From Athripsodes cinereus (Eukaryota > Arthropoda > Insecta > Trichoptera > Leptoceridae), in NCBI GenBank assembly GCA_947579605.1, contig OX388307.1, forward strand, positions 34,077,237 through 34,141,236: a DNA stretch of 64,000 nt. Direction: 5' to 3'. Made by a program: the position numbers and the translations under genes. The notes under the pieces were generated by a model. The model had not been told where the DNA came from. It did not search any database and saw nothing but the letters and a program-made list of their open reading frames with translations. Of the stretch, positions 1 through 10,800 are shown piece after piece; position 1 is the first letter of the stretch, and each line of letters starts with the position of its first letter.

Positions 1-126
1 TTTATCCTCTATGGCTTTTTCCAGTCTGTCTGTTAGTTCAATCAGAGCGGATTCCGTAGATTTGCCTGTTTGGTAAGCATGTTGTTTAGCATGTAGGGGT
101 CTTATCTTGAGATATTTCTCCCTTAT
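1..126 (-). pseudogene. Non-LTR reverse transcriptase fragment (runs off the left edge)
   Basis: The minus strand reads KQHAYQTGKSTESALIEL, the well-known fingers motif of Jockey/I/CR1-type reverse transcriptases (QHAYQxGKSTExAL), in one open frame of about 40 codons. The rest of the element is outside the window or lost; right of 126 the sequence turns AT-rich and featureless. Confidence 0.7.
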
Positions 127-654
127 GTATAAGTTTATTATTAAGATTATTAAGATATAGACAAGCCTGTAGCTGCTACTAATATGAAATATACTAATTA
201 TATACTATGCATTGTGACTTCCAAACCAGACTCTTACAATATCCCTTATCTAAAGATGTGTTAAGACGATATTAAAACAAACAACCGTCACAAAACATAC
301 AACTTTACATTAAAACTAGTAAATGTAGTCAGTACCTATACAGTCATATTATTACCTATTTCCTACAAAATTCATGTTTGATGAATTTAAGCCATAACAT
401 AATATTATTTTATAAGAACTAATAATTATAAGTTTGTGTATTGAGATACTTTATTCCATACTAGTAGGTAGTTTCATAGGTACTAAAGTATGAAGAGTGG
501 GCACTAGGTAAGAGTTCTAATAGTAGTAGAAAGAATACTATTTTGTCCAACCCAATTAGAGATATTTCTCAGCCAGGATATCTGTACACATACGTACCAC
601 ATTTCTTCAATCTACTATAACTTGAATGGTGTGTTACAGATACGAGATATCTCA
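127..654. other. AT-rich stretch, nothing recognised
   Basis: No open frame, repeat unit or splice-bounded exon was recognised on either strand. Confidence 0.5.
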
Positions 655-745
655 ATCTTTACCATTGCGACATATCCCACAAGTGGAGTAGACAACAGGC
701 CATCTGAATGCAATAAACATCCAAATATTAATTCCATGAACAACA
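655..745 (-). mobile_element. TAG-tail retroelement, diverged fragment
   Basis: Contains ATATCCCACAAGTGGAGTAG, the conserved core next to the tail of this family, but has lost the tail and the far end. Confidence 0.6.
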
Positions 746-779
746 GATATTTCACTCAGAAAAAAATACACTGATTTGG

Positions 780-905
780 GTTAGTTGGAAGATATCGCTT
801 GCACGCGATAAACTCGCCCATTGTGCATGATAATTATTTGTATTTATAATCTGTTTATATGTATGTTTTTTTAAGGCACAATAAAGTTTATTATTATTAT
901 TGCCA
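780..905 (+). mobile_element. LINE 3' end, tail family A
   Basis: Shares the motif GGTTAGTTGGAAGA...CGATAAACTCGCCC with the 3' end of the LINE at 35.2-36.0 kb, ending in a polyadenylation-like AATAAAGTTTATTATTATTATT. It is a 5'-truncated copy with no coding part left. Confidence 0.75.
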
Positions 906-917
906 AACCTAGTTATC

Positions 918-1075
918 GAATTATTTATTTATTTATTTTATTCTTCACAGTACATTGTTTACAATATTACAGAATGAAACAGTGTCATAAAAATATCGGT
1001 CATACAATTCAACGTACAGAGGGCGAGTTTATCGCTAAAATGCGATGTCTTCCAACTAACTTTTTTAAGATTTTT
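918..1075 (-). mobile_element. LINE 3' end, tail family A
   Basis: Reverse-strand copy: (TTTA)n, TTCTTCACAGTACATTG, then GAGGGCGAGTTTATCGC...TCTTCCAACTAAC. Only the 3' UTR and tail remain. Confidence 0.75.
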
Positions 1076-1167
1076 AGTTAGTAAAATAACAATAATATTT
1101 TTTTGCACAAAAACTCAACAGTTGAAGAAAACATGCCAACATTTTTACTGAACAAATAAATTTATGC

Positions 1168-1215
1168 AATGGGCGAGTTTATCACAGAAGCGCGATATCT
1201 TCCAACTAATGCATT
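1168..1215 (-). mobile_element. LINE tail family A, small remnant
   Basis: GGGCGAGTTTATCACAGAAG and TCTTCCAACTAAT repeat the family A core; the flanks are lost. Confidence 0.55.
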
Positions 1216-1346
1216 AGAATCGTATTTTGATCTCTTGCGAAAAGATACTTACAAGTATGTAGGTATCGATAATTATAATTCCTATGTTGAGAAAAATCGT
1301 ATGCTATTAATTATTTTTTTATTTAACAATTTTTGAACCGTTTTTA

Positions 1347-1825
1347 TAAGGTGACCAACTATTTTTTGTTCAAAAAGAGTACACTTTGCAAGTACATATT
1401 TCATAGGTGAAAAAAAAGAAGAAAAACGATAAAACATTATTTTCTTTTAAAAACATATTTTACTTCGGAGTGGATTTTTTTGCTAAATGAGGAAGTTCGT
1501 CTAATAATGTAGCCACATCCGAACAACTTTCATTTTGCATATTAAATTTGACTGTTAAGACGGCAGATAATGTTTTTACAGAAAGTTACGACTTCTCACT
1601 GCTCCAATAATCATTCCCTAGTGAAAATACCCTTTCAACAGCAGCATAAGTGCCTGGACAACATAAGGAAATTTAAATTTTCATGTTGGATATGTTCTAC
1701 CATAAAAAAAATGTTTTAGAAATAAAAATGAGTATAAAATTATACAAATGAGTACTTTCAGAGTACAGGATTTGAAAAGAGTACGGTTTGCGAAAAAAGA
1801 GTACAAAACTCAGTTGGTCACCTTA
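1347..1825. mobile_element. hAT element remnant with transposase C-terminal fragment
   Basis: Terminal inverted repeats TAAGGTGACCAACT / AGTTGGTCACCTTA, flanked directly by GTTTTTA on both sides (1340-1346 and 1826-1832), consistent with the 7-8 bp duplication of hAT elements. Inside, the minus strand at about 1,430-1,650 gives frameshifted pieces resembling the hAT dimerisation domain (AAVERVFSLGNDYWSSEKS, then a conserved leucine-rich part). 479 bp, not able to mobilise itself. Confidence 0.72.
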
Positions 1826-1832
1826 GTTTTTA

Positions 1833-2147
1833 GCATTTTTTAATTATTTTTACTTACGTAGCGCCGCCTTTCCAATTTTTGCACATTAGGCATTTATACG
1901 ATGCGCCCCTCTCCCTAGTCCTATCCCTGTTTGTACAATTAAAAATAATTATAGAGGTATCTGAAGTTGCGATAAGGAACCTGAAAATAAGGCTGTTGAT
2001 TATTTGTATCATTATTATTACCTACTCGTGATGTTCTGTTTTGTAAATTAATAACCTGGTTAAATGATAATAACTTTATTGCATTAAAACTTGAAGAGGG
2101 GTTGCTGAACTGATTTATCGCAAGATTGTAAACTATAGACTAATTTT
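1833..2147. other. AT-rich stretch, nothing recognised
   Basis: No coding or repeat signature beyond simple AT-rich sequence. Confidence 0.4.
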
Positions 2148-2236
2148 ATTTATTTATTTATTCATTCTTTACTTTACATTGCTACCTACAAACAATTTCA
2201 TAGAGGATATTCCATGAAATTAAATGCAGAGGGCGA
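2148..2236 (-). mobile_element. LINE tail family A, cut by TAG-tail copy
   Basis: (TTTA)n TTCATTCTTTACTTTACATTG through GCAGAGGGCGA, then breaks off exactly where the (TAC)n of the neighbouring TAG-tail copy starts. Confidence 0.65.
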
Positions 2237-2485
2237 CTACTACTACTACTACTATACCATCACGGCATATCCCACAAGTGGGGTAGCCAGCAGACCAGCT
2301 GCATGTAAGAAACATGCAAGCTGTCCTCTCTGTGCCAATATAAAACCAAGACATTTAGGATGGGTGGCAAACCTCATCGCTGAATTTAAGATGTAAAATG
2401 TCTTAATTTTTTCGAACACCTGCCCTTTACAGGACACTCGAAAACTTACGAACAAGGGTGAGACACCAATTCTATGCCGTTTTGA
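2237..2485 (-). mobile_element. TAG-tail retroelement, near full length
   Basis: Runs from (TAC)6 through ACCATCACGGCATATCCCAC to the far part with TTACAGGACACTCGAAAAC. Read on the minus strand it keeps one open frame of 67 codons that ends in a stop supplied near the tail. It is one of the least decayed copies. Confidence 0.8.
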
Positions 2486-2594
2486 TTTTACCTTTAGATA
2501 TATTTAAAAAAAAATGGGGCTTATTTTGTCACAGTAAGGATGGCGGATGATGATGATGATGATTCTGGATGATTTTGTTTTGTCGCCGTTTAAC

Positions 2595-2935
2595 AGTCCC
2601 TAGATCGTCTCGAGGGCGCCAGTGAAAAGTACAATTTTCAATTTGCTTCTGAAGCTGGTAGCAGTCTGCTTTTCTCTCAATGGCATCGGTAGGCGATTCC
2701 ACGTAACCGGTCCAACAACACCAAAAGCCCTCTCATAGAAGTTAGACTTACCGTCTCTATTGGGCTCAGTAAATCTATTCACAGCCAGTTCCGAAGAACG
2801 CAGAGGTCTTCTAATGGTCAACTCAAGGCGGAATTAAATAACGTTGTCCATGGACAACAAAAGTGATCACTTAAGCAGTCTAGATCCAAATCGTAAGCGT
2901 TGGGATGCCTTCCTCACTTCTTCCGGTTAGATAAT
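2595..2935 (-). pseudogene. CR1/L2-type LINE ORF2 C-terminus
   Basis: Open frame 2600-2821 carries YERAFGVVGPVTWNRLPMPL and SFRSKLKIVLF, the conserved C-terminal block of CR1/L2/Jockey-like reverse transcriptases (VxGPxxWNxLPxxL...F...LK..LF). A further frame-shifted stretch upstream extends to about 2,935. A second copy of the same family lies at 41.6 kb on the other strand. Confidence 0.75.
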
Positions 2936-3805
2936 ATTGTACAATTTAAAATTTTGTAAACATGCTTCTCAGATCGAGATTTCTTATTGATAATAAAGTC
3001 GTACATGATGAAGAATTAACTTCTAATCATCGTCGTAAAATAAATACAAATGTTCTTTATTCATAATTTAATATCTATCATTATTATTATTTTCATCTGT
3101 TGTAATGTGTGTGACAAATCTTAATCTAAACATAACATAACATAAAGAGGTGTAACGGAGTGATTTTACCGAATACCGGACAACACCAATTAACACCGGA
3201 TATTCGATTATTACAAAAATTTGGTCAATACGAAATTTTTCACAACTCGGGTGCAAAAGAACTTTTTTTGTTTTAGCTTCCAACTTTATAAAATATTGTG
3301 AAAAATTTAAATAAATGCCAGACTTTTAAGGAACTAAATTTTAGCTGGTAACTTTAATAATTAATTAATCAATTATTGATATAGGAGTTTGGTGAAATCT
3401 ACAAAAAATGCATTAAAATTTATCAAAATATCCGATTTTTTACTAAATATACCTAATTATCTTTATTTTATGAGAATTAATATTGAAATTATAAAGATGT
3501 AGATATGTAGGTACATATATTATTTTATTTATTCTACAATATATTGCTACAAAATTTACTTTTGTGCTGCAGACTTGAAGGACAATGACTTTTTTATGTG
3601 TGATAGTTAAGTATGAATAGGAAAGAGACCATTAAGAAGAACAAAATTAGTACAGCGTTACTAGTATCCGACCAAATAGTAAATTTTAGGACAATAAAAT
3701 ACGCTAGATACCGGATTGTTTCAGATAAACATTACAACCAGCGGCGGTTCCTCATAAGGAACCTTGATACGACACAATTCAATTCTGTGTTGTCTGGTTA
3801 TCAGC
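2936..3805. other. AT-rich stretch, nothing recognised
   Basis: A short + strand frame at 3613-3813 overlaps a MITE and shows no domain. Otherwise empty. Confidence 0.4.
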
Positions 3806-3936
3806 GGCCGTAGTCAAAACACATTTTAGCATTATGTTATTTTCTAAAAGCAAAAATTTTACGAAATTGATACTTTCTCGCAAATTCGTCTATAGTCGAA
3901 CGACTATATAACGCTAAAATGTGTTTTGACTAGGCC
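3806..3936. mobile_element. MITE, GGCCTAGTCAAAACACATTTTAGC family, copy 1
   Basis: About 131 bp with inverted ends: TAGTCAAAACACATTTTAGC at the left and its complement followed by AGGCC at the right. Two longer relatives occur at 42.7 and 63.7 kb. No coding capacity. Confidence 0.75.
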
Positions 3937-4079
3937 TACTGGATCCCCGCATTGTAGCTGTCTTTGGCATTGTGAAAAAAAAAGATCTCGTATAATTACT
4001 TTTAAAAATAATTTGGGATTAAGCAAAACCTACAGTTTTAATATCTGCTATATATATGGACAATTTGTAAAGCGCCGTT

Positions 4080-4290
4080 TACTCATAACATGACCTCAAG
4101 GGCACCGTATATAGTATCCATCACCCGAAACTCCCAGCAAAAAGGTGCTTCTTCAGCCCTCGTTTAAAACTCTCTCCATTCATCTCCTCTCGCAGACACA
4201 GAGGCAGTTTGTTCCAACATCTGGGACCCGCAACGCTAAACGTTTTATATTAAAACGCTGGTTTTTACCACATAGTTACCTTAGGTGGGA
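4080..4290 (-). pseudogene. LINE ORF2 C-terminus and 3' UTR fragment
   Basis: The minus strand reads VAGPRCWNKLPLCLREEMN and FKRGLKKHLFAGSFG before a stop, a CR1/L2/Jockey C-terminal signature distinct from the copy at 2.6 kb. The 3' UTR piece CGCCGTTTACTCATAACATG recurs at 20.6 kb. Confidence 0.7.
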
Positions 4291-4680
4291 CGGAAGTACA
4301 TTTTTTTTTAATATTTATTAAATTTTATATGGAAATATACAGTGTCAATTTAAAAAACATATGTACAATGTCTCAGTATTAAAAGGGAGTTCCACGGTGT
4401 TAATCACAAAACCTTTGAAAAATTATTAATTATAATCATTTAATTTAATATTTCATAACACCTCCTCGGCTTCATATAATTAATTCTACGAACCTAAAAG
4501 TTTCAGGCTCGCTCCACCGTCTTTTAGTCAGCGCCATCTTGTTTTTATAAAACGATCCAAGTGTAATAGGATGAATAGAGTTTCGTCCTAGTCAACTTGG
4601 ATGAGACCGTCCAAGTACACTTGGATCACCTGTTTACACTATCCATACTTGGCCCAAGTGGGATTATAAAATATCGCTAC

Positions 4681-4815
4681 TTTTACTACTATATCATAAC
4701 AGCATATCCCACAAGTGTGGTAGCCAGCAGACTAGCTGTATGTAATAAACACGGAAGCTCTCCTCTCCGTACCAACAAAAAATCAAGACACTCAGGATGG
4801 GTGAGAAGTTTAAGT
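4681..4815 (-). mobile_element. TAG-tail retroelement, partial
   Basis: TACTACTATATCATAACAGCATATCCCACAAGTG through CACTCAGGATGGGTG; the far half is missing. Confidence 0.7.
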
Positions 4816-4819
4816 CAAA

Positions 4820-5520
4820 CACGACGGGTGACCTAAAAAAAGATTTTCACTTGTTAAAATTAACAAGATCTATACTCGTAGAAACCTATATTTTGGTGGT
4901 GTTGGTTAAAATTTGAATAGTTCTGAGACCTAAACATACAAAATTTTCACTTTTCAAAATCCAGTGAGGAAGCACGGTTTGAGGCCTAAAGAAAGGGCCC
5001 TCACTACGCAAAATCCAGATAGAAAAGTCAGATTAAAGATAAATCACTTCTATACTAACAAATAACTTTTTTTTGTCTTTCGCACCTGCAATAGTCTAAC
5101 CCAGCAGCCGCCCTTGGTTACATCTATTTTATAACCAACACTATGAATACGTAGAGATAGTTTCAATATCAAGGTCCTCACTATGAGAACATTAATATTT
5201 TAATACAATACCAATGTTTATAAAACACTGCGTTGTATTAAATAAGAAACTCTCTTGTAATTCTACCTATATATATACATATATATACCTAAAAATTTAG
5301 GAAGGAAGAATATATTTAATTAATAATCTATATCTTCAGTTACTCTACTGACATTTTAAACATATTTAACTTTTTGACATTCATTTTCAAGAACAGAGGT
5401 AGGCATTGTCTGACACCCCATTTATGTTGTTCAAAATATTCCTTTTTGCTTATTTCATACTGGCTAATAATAATTATCAAATTGTCACAATTTCTATTTT
5501 AACTTACATACATACATCTT
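4820..5520. other. AT-rich stretch, nothing recognised
   Basis: No gene or repeat family identified; a short (TA)n run lies at about 5,265-5,287. Confidence 0.4.
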
Positions 5521-5524
5521 CTTC

Positions 5525-5900
5525 CCCTTGTCCTAGTTGGGGCGGGGGCCCATTGCCCCTAGATACCTCCTCCAGAAATCCTTGTCTACCGCTGCCTCCA
5601 GGACCTCTGGCCACTCCAAACCAAGCCTTTCAACACAAAAGTTCGACACCTGCCCTTGCCAGCTTCTTCTAGGGCGGTCTTCTGCCCTCTCCCACAGTCT
5701 CCAAAGATCTAAATGGTAATCTGTCTTCTGGCATGCGGAGAACGTGACCCAGCCATCGCAACTGCGACCTCTCTATTATTTTAATTTGTTTTCCATTATA
5801 GAGTGATATGATTTGACTAAAGTTATTAATGTTATGGAATTGATTCCCATTTGTGTTTTGTTCTTCGCCAATTATTGTAGTTCTTGCCTTTTCCATCTGT
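5525..5900 (-). pseudogene. RTE-like LINE C-terminus, frameshifted
   Basis: The frame at 5669-5896 carries ERSQLRWLGHVLRMPEDRLP, the conserved RW-x-GH-x-x-R-M block near the end of RTE-type ORFs. After a frameshift the remaining part (about 5,540-5,670) reads GLEWPEVLEAAVDKDFWRR. A partial relative on the + strand lies at 7.1 kb. Confidence 0.72.
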
Positions 5901-6947
5901 GTTGTGAATGAGAATTTTGATTTGTTTTTTTTTATGTATTGTATAACACATACAAGCTCACGCCGTGGATTGTAAATAAATAAAAAAACTAAACTATTAT
6001 AAAATCTCCAAAATTTTTCATCCTTAAACCGTGTTTACCATTGTTCATTTATAGTTTCTTGTTTTTTTGTCTTTTTGTTGCATTATTTTGTGTCTATATT
6101 TTATATTATTACAAGTGGGGTAGCCAACGGACTAAACGCTAGTTATAAAAATAAAGTTTATTCTCTCCATGCCAATAAAATTAAGAAATTATATGTTAAT
6201 TATCTTATAAGTATGTCTTATATATCTTATATATCTCAAAAAAAAATGTGGGGGTTTAAATGATGATGTGCAAAAAGAATAAAACAAATAAGTATTTTTA
6301 TGGTACGGAGCGGACTATTTGTATGATCATTCATGCAGTTACTTGCACCACTGACAAACTCACTTGTAGTAGATGCCGTTTTGATATAAATAGATTTGAA
6401 ATATTTTTTAATACTGGAATAACTACCAAAACATCACATAATAGAATGTTACACATACACCTACACAAAGGCCAGTATGTTTGTATGTATGTGTGTTTGT
6501 GTTGAAATACATATTATTATAATAGAACCTACATAATATTATGATGCAACGGGTGAATAGGCTACCTACCTGAGGTAGCGCAGTTTGTGTTTTAATATAC
6601 AAAACAGAAAGTTTATTTGTCCGTTTGTTACGTAAGAATGTTGTCCCTTTTAGGATAGCAATTATTGATATTTTAAAACACTTAAATAGTTGATATTGTG
6701 TTGTGAGAGTGCGAGGGCGTCCGAGAACCGCGTGGATCAAATTCTAAAGGCCGGCCATATCTTGAGTAAAAAAAATTGATGTGCGTATATAAGAAAATCT
6801 ACAAATCTAAAAGAAGCGAAAGGAGTATATAGTATAATGATAAATCAATATGGCATTCCATTCTCTCTTTCTATCCCTATTGAGATGCGACCTGAGGGTA
6901 TAGAACAGAAGTATAGTGTTGTGGAATAAAAAGTATCTTTAAATATA
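5901..6947. other. AT-rich stretch with one degraded TAG-tail fragment
   Basis: At 6,095-6,185 CAAGTGGGGTAGCCAACGGACT marks a truncated minus-strand TAG-tail copy. Short frames at 6260-6505 and 6423-6740 show no domain. Confidence 0.45.
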
Positions 6948-7115
6948 CCACTACTATTACTACACCATCACGGCATATCCCACTAGTGGGGCAACCAGGA
7001 GATTAGCTGCATGTAATAAAAATACCACCCGTCTTCTCCGTGTAAAAAAAAGACATTCAGGATTGGTGACTATAACCTCATTGCTGAATTTAAGATGTAA
7101 TATGTCTTTACTTTT
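6948..7115 (-). mobile_element. TAG-tail retroelement, partial
   Basis: TACTATTACTACACCATCACGGC start, conserved core, then ATTGCTGAATTTAAGATGTAA; several internal deletions. Confidence 0.7.
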
Positions 7116-7134
7116 ACTTTATAAGAATTTGCGT

Positions 7135-7265
7135 AAAGATAAGTCGCAATTGCGATTTCTGGGGAGAGGGCAGAAGACCGACGGACCGCAGCTGGCAGGA
7201 TCTACTTGAATCTTACTTAAGTCTCAAGATTTGGCATGGAGTGGATAGAGGTCCTGGAAGCAACA
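7135..7265 (+). mobile_element. RTE-like LINE 3' fragment
   Basis: GGGGAGAGGGCAGAAGACCG and TGGAGTGGATAGAGGTCCTG match, on the opposite strand, the 3' coding end of the element at 5.5-5.9 kb. Too decayed to translate. Confidence 0.6.
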
Positions 7266-7790
7266 TTTTTTAGGATAAATAAATGTGAAGAATTTAAGAA
7301 AGAAACAAACTGAATTTAAATATTTAGTATTTCACATCAATTGCCTTTTCATTAAGATATGATTTGTATTTGAGATAATATACACAATATTACAATTACA
7401 ATCCATATTGGTTATCGTCTTCAATCTAAATGTTAAGAGAGATTCACCATCATCAACTGATTATATTATAAAATTGTCAATTCGTATAAATCTCCTCTTC
7501 TGTCTTCGTTTACTTTACGAGCCAGCTCGGGACCAATAAAGTCACAGTGGAAATATTAAATAAGTGTTTCATTTATGATTATTAAACCTTACAATGTCAG
7601 GTACTAGAGGTTGTGATATAATTTTATAAGCGAGTGATAAGCGATGATGATGAAAAGTTCAGACCAACTCAATCTAACATCAAACGTTTTGCCTGTGACA
7701 TTGCCTTGTGATAGTTGTGAAACTTTTTAACTTTATTATATTTAGTTTTTGTTGTTTTATTTTTTTCTTAATTTTTATGAATTAACAACC
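7266..7790 (+). promoter_or_regulatory. Upstream region of the channel gene, no defined promoter
   Basis: Lies between the last transposon fragment and exon 1. Holds a short piece (about 7,510-7,560) with AATAAAGTCACAGTGGAA shared with the Penelope-like repeats at 14.2 and 52.5 kb, and a TATA-like TTTATTATATTTAG at about 7,732. A core promoter cannot be fixed from sequence alone. Confidence 0.25.
7777..7785 (+). promoter_or_regulatory. Two-codon upstream ORF just before the channel start codon
   Basis: ATG-AAT-TAA ends five bases before the assigned start ATG at 7791. If the mRNA leader includes this stretch, ribosomes meet a minimal upstream ORF directly before the main start. The assigned ATG has the better context (AACAACC before it, A at +4) and opens a signal peptide. 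Regulation by the upstream ORF is inference. Confidence 0.35.
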
Positions 7791-7894
7791 ATGAAGAAAC
7801 ATAAATATTGTTTTTCTCTTATCGCTCTTTTTGTTTTATGCAATAATTGTTGTGATTTTGTGTCGAGTGATAATAATAATTTTACATTGTCGAT
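7791..7894 (+). CDS. Channel gene exon 1: signal peptide
   Basis: Encodes 34 residues plus two bases (phase 2). Starts MKKHKY, followed by a hydrophobic core (CFSLIALFVLC) and a polar Asn/Ser-rich stretch, as expected of a secretory signal. Ends at a strong GTAAGT donor (7895). The two leftover bases AT join the single leading A of exon 2 to make Ile35. Chosen because no other upstream + strand exon with a signal peptide and phase-2 donor was seen within 6 kb. The intron of 5.6 kb is full of transposons, so transcript evidence would be needed to exclude another first exon. Confidence 0.68.
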
Positions 7895-10800
7895 GTAAGT
7901 ACCTAATAATAAAACAAGTGAAATCAATCTTAACATTAATTTATCGACCGACGGAAGTTGGTGGAAATTCATCTCTTATTTCTCATCCTATATATTCATC
8001 AACGTTAAGAATTTTATTATGAAAATAATTTTCTCATATTATCGTCTTCTCTGCCTATTTCGTTTCCAATTTTCGACTATCAAAACAAAACGGATTTTTT
8101 TTTTATTTTTCGTGTAAAATTTAGATTTTTTCTGTTCTTGTTATCAAATAAAAGATATTATAACTATTTATATTAATAGATACTTATAATATAAGCAAAT
8201 ATTTTAAGTATTTTTCTTGCGCCGTTTTGAGTAAAAATGCTATATACCATCACACCATATCCCACGAGTGGGGTAGCCAGCAGAATTACTGCAATTTGAA
8301 AACTGTCCTCTTAGTGTGCATGCCTCGTCACTGAATTGTTGCGTAGAATGTTAACTATGTTAGATGCAAAATTTTGGGAATACTTGCATTTTACAGGACT
8401 CTCGAAAACTTACCGAAAAGAGTGGGAAATCTATTCTTTATCTGATATCTGAGACTCTACGGGGTCAGAAATATTAAAACGAATTATATATTATTGTACT
8501 TTAAAAAAAACGTAATTTTGTTTTAGAGTAATCGATACAATTTTGTGATATTTGAAAGTTTGCTATTTCTAACTAATTCTTATATGTTTATTAATATTTC
8601 TAGCTAATTCTTATATGTGTGTTAATAATAATTATTATAGTTGATATCCGACCCTCCGCACAAGCATTTGGTTGCTTATGAAAGGAGCATTTTACTATGT
8701 GTAATAAGTATATATATAATGAGTTACAATCCATTGGATTGGTCTGCAACGAGTTTGGTTTTTCTTCTCCATTCGTCTCTATTCTCAGCCAGTCTTTTCA
8801 GCTCTACGTATGAGCCACAGTTCATATCACTCTTCAGTTGGTCCATATATGCGTCTCTTGGTCGGCCTCTGCCATTTGTCCCCTCGGTCTTACCCTCCGC
8901 GATGGCTATGAGTAGTCCTGGGTGCCTGATGTTGTGGCCAATCCAGTTAGCTCGTTGTTGGCTGATTCTCTTAAGGAGTTGCCTTTTTTCGCCTACCCTG
9001 GTTAATACTTCTTCGTTTTCGACGTGCTCCGACCAATGGATCTTAAGCATGCGTCGGTAGCACCACATTTCAAAGGCCGCCAACCGTCCGCTTTCACTCT
9101 TGCTGATGGTCCATGTCTGTGTAATGTGTATGTGTAATATTATTTTGTTGTTGTAATATCAATGTATACTGTGTATTTATAAATGAAATAAAAAAAAATA
9201 TTGTCAATACTCTGAAGAATTTTGAATCGTTATTATTGGGATAGTTTGTATAACTATGGACCCATGTAATTTGTAATAAAAAAATCTAGCCGCCGGAAAG
9301 ATCTCTAATAGATGTTTTTAAAAGAACAACGTAATTTAATTTTCTTTATAAAGCTGTAGCATTTCTCCATACATGTAAATAATGTAAAAATCTCCAATAG
9401 ATATAACTACTACTACTATACCATCACGGCATATCCCACAAGTGGGGTAGCCAGCAGACCAGCTGCATGTAAAAAAAAAAAAAGAAAAAGAAAAAAAAAA
9501 GTAGATATAACTATCAAAGTTTCAAATTTTGAATTTGTGTACCTATTTGTCCAAAATGCTAATTTTTTCCAAATGATGAGCATTTTTCTTATTATCATTT
9601 CAAAAAACTATATTTCTTTTTTTAACACCATGGCAGAATTGCCATCCACATTTCTCAGCATTTTACAATCAGATAAGTCTCCATATGATATGGTCATACA
9701 AAAAATTAACAGTCTATTACCGGGAAAAATTCACCTATCCAGATGTACCTAATGGATATCAATGGATTAGGCTCAAAACGCGGATACAAAATACCAGCAT
9801 TGTGCCAGAAATATCAGGGTTATTTTTTTTAAAACAATATAACAAGTATTTATTTTGATTTTTCGAATGTTTTGTGATTAACACTGTAGAATTACATATT
9901 TATTGTTAATTTATTCAAAATAAAAGAAACCTTGTATTTTCCACTCAAATAACTATATTTAGAAAATATTTTGATATGTACCTATGTACGTTCGATAATA
10001 AATTGAATTTCGGTATAAAGATTCTTCTATACTTCTTGTCAGAAATCTTCAAATTATTTTTCATCAATTTTGCGTTCTTCTGTCATATCATTTCGCTATA
10101 GCTACCCTTAGTAAATAATGTTAAGAGTAAGATAGAATTAACTTTGCATTGCGTCTGATGAAATATGAGTGTAGGTATCTATATCTCAATACCTTACACT
10201 TAATAAAGTCACGTGGATGAAGCATTGAATCTATTGCGATTAAATTTTATTATTGCAGTTGTTTTACAACGTCGATTGCAAAACTCGCATCATTGTGTTA
10301 AAAAGCATGCCAATATCGTATGATAAGTTTTCAAGATTATTATTTTCGTTGTATCTACCTTGGTCTTCCTGTGGAGCACACGGGAAAGAATTGGTCTCCC
10401 ACTCTTTTCCGTAAGTTTTCGAGTATCCCGTAAAAGGCAGGTGTTCAAAAAAATAAAGATATTTTACATCTTTAAATCAGCGTTGACGTCTGCCACCCAT
10501 CCTAAATATCTATTTTTTGTTGTCACGGATAGAACGACTTGTATGTTTATTACATGCTACTGGTTTGGTGATTTCCCTACTTGTGGGACATACTGCGATA
10601 GAATAGTAGTAGTAGTAGTCTACGTCTTTCTTCTTTGGGCATACTTTTATGTAAAGCTTTACAAATCTTTTTCAAAATATCAAATGGCTATCATTTAAAC
10701 GATCAGCATAATATTGATGTTATGTTCAGCAGAAAAATGTATTCTGCCGATAAATATATCATGTTGATATGCTACTTACATATGCCCAGCAAGAATATTA

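Noticed and set aside
8641..9060. 139-codon + strand ORF
   Set aside because: Antisense shadow of the RTE reading frame on the minus strand.
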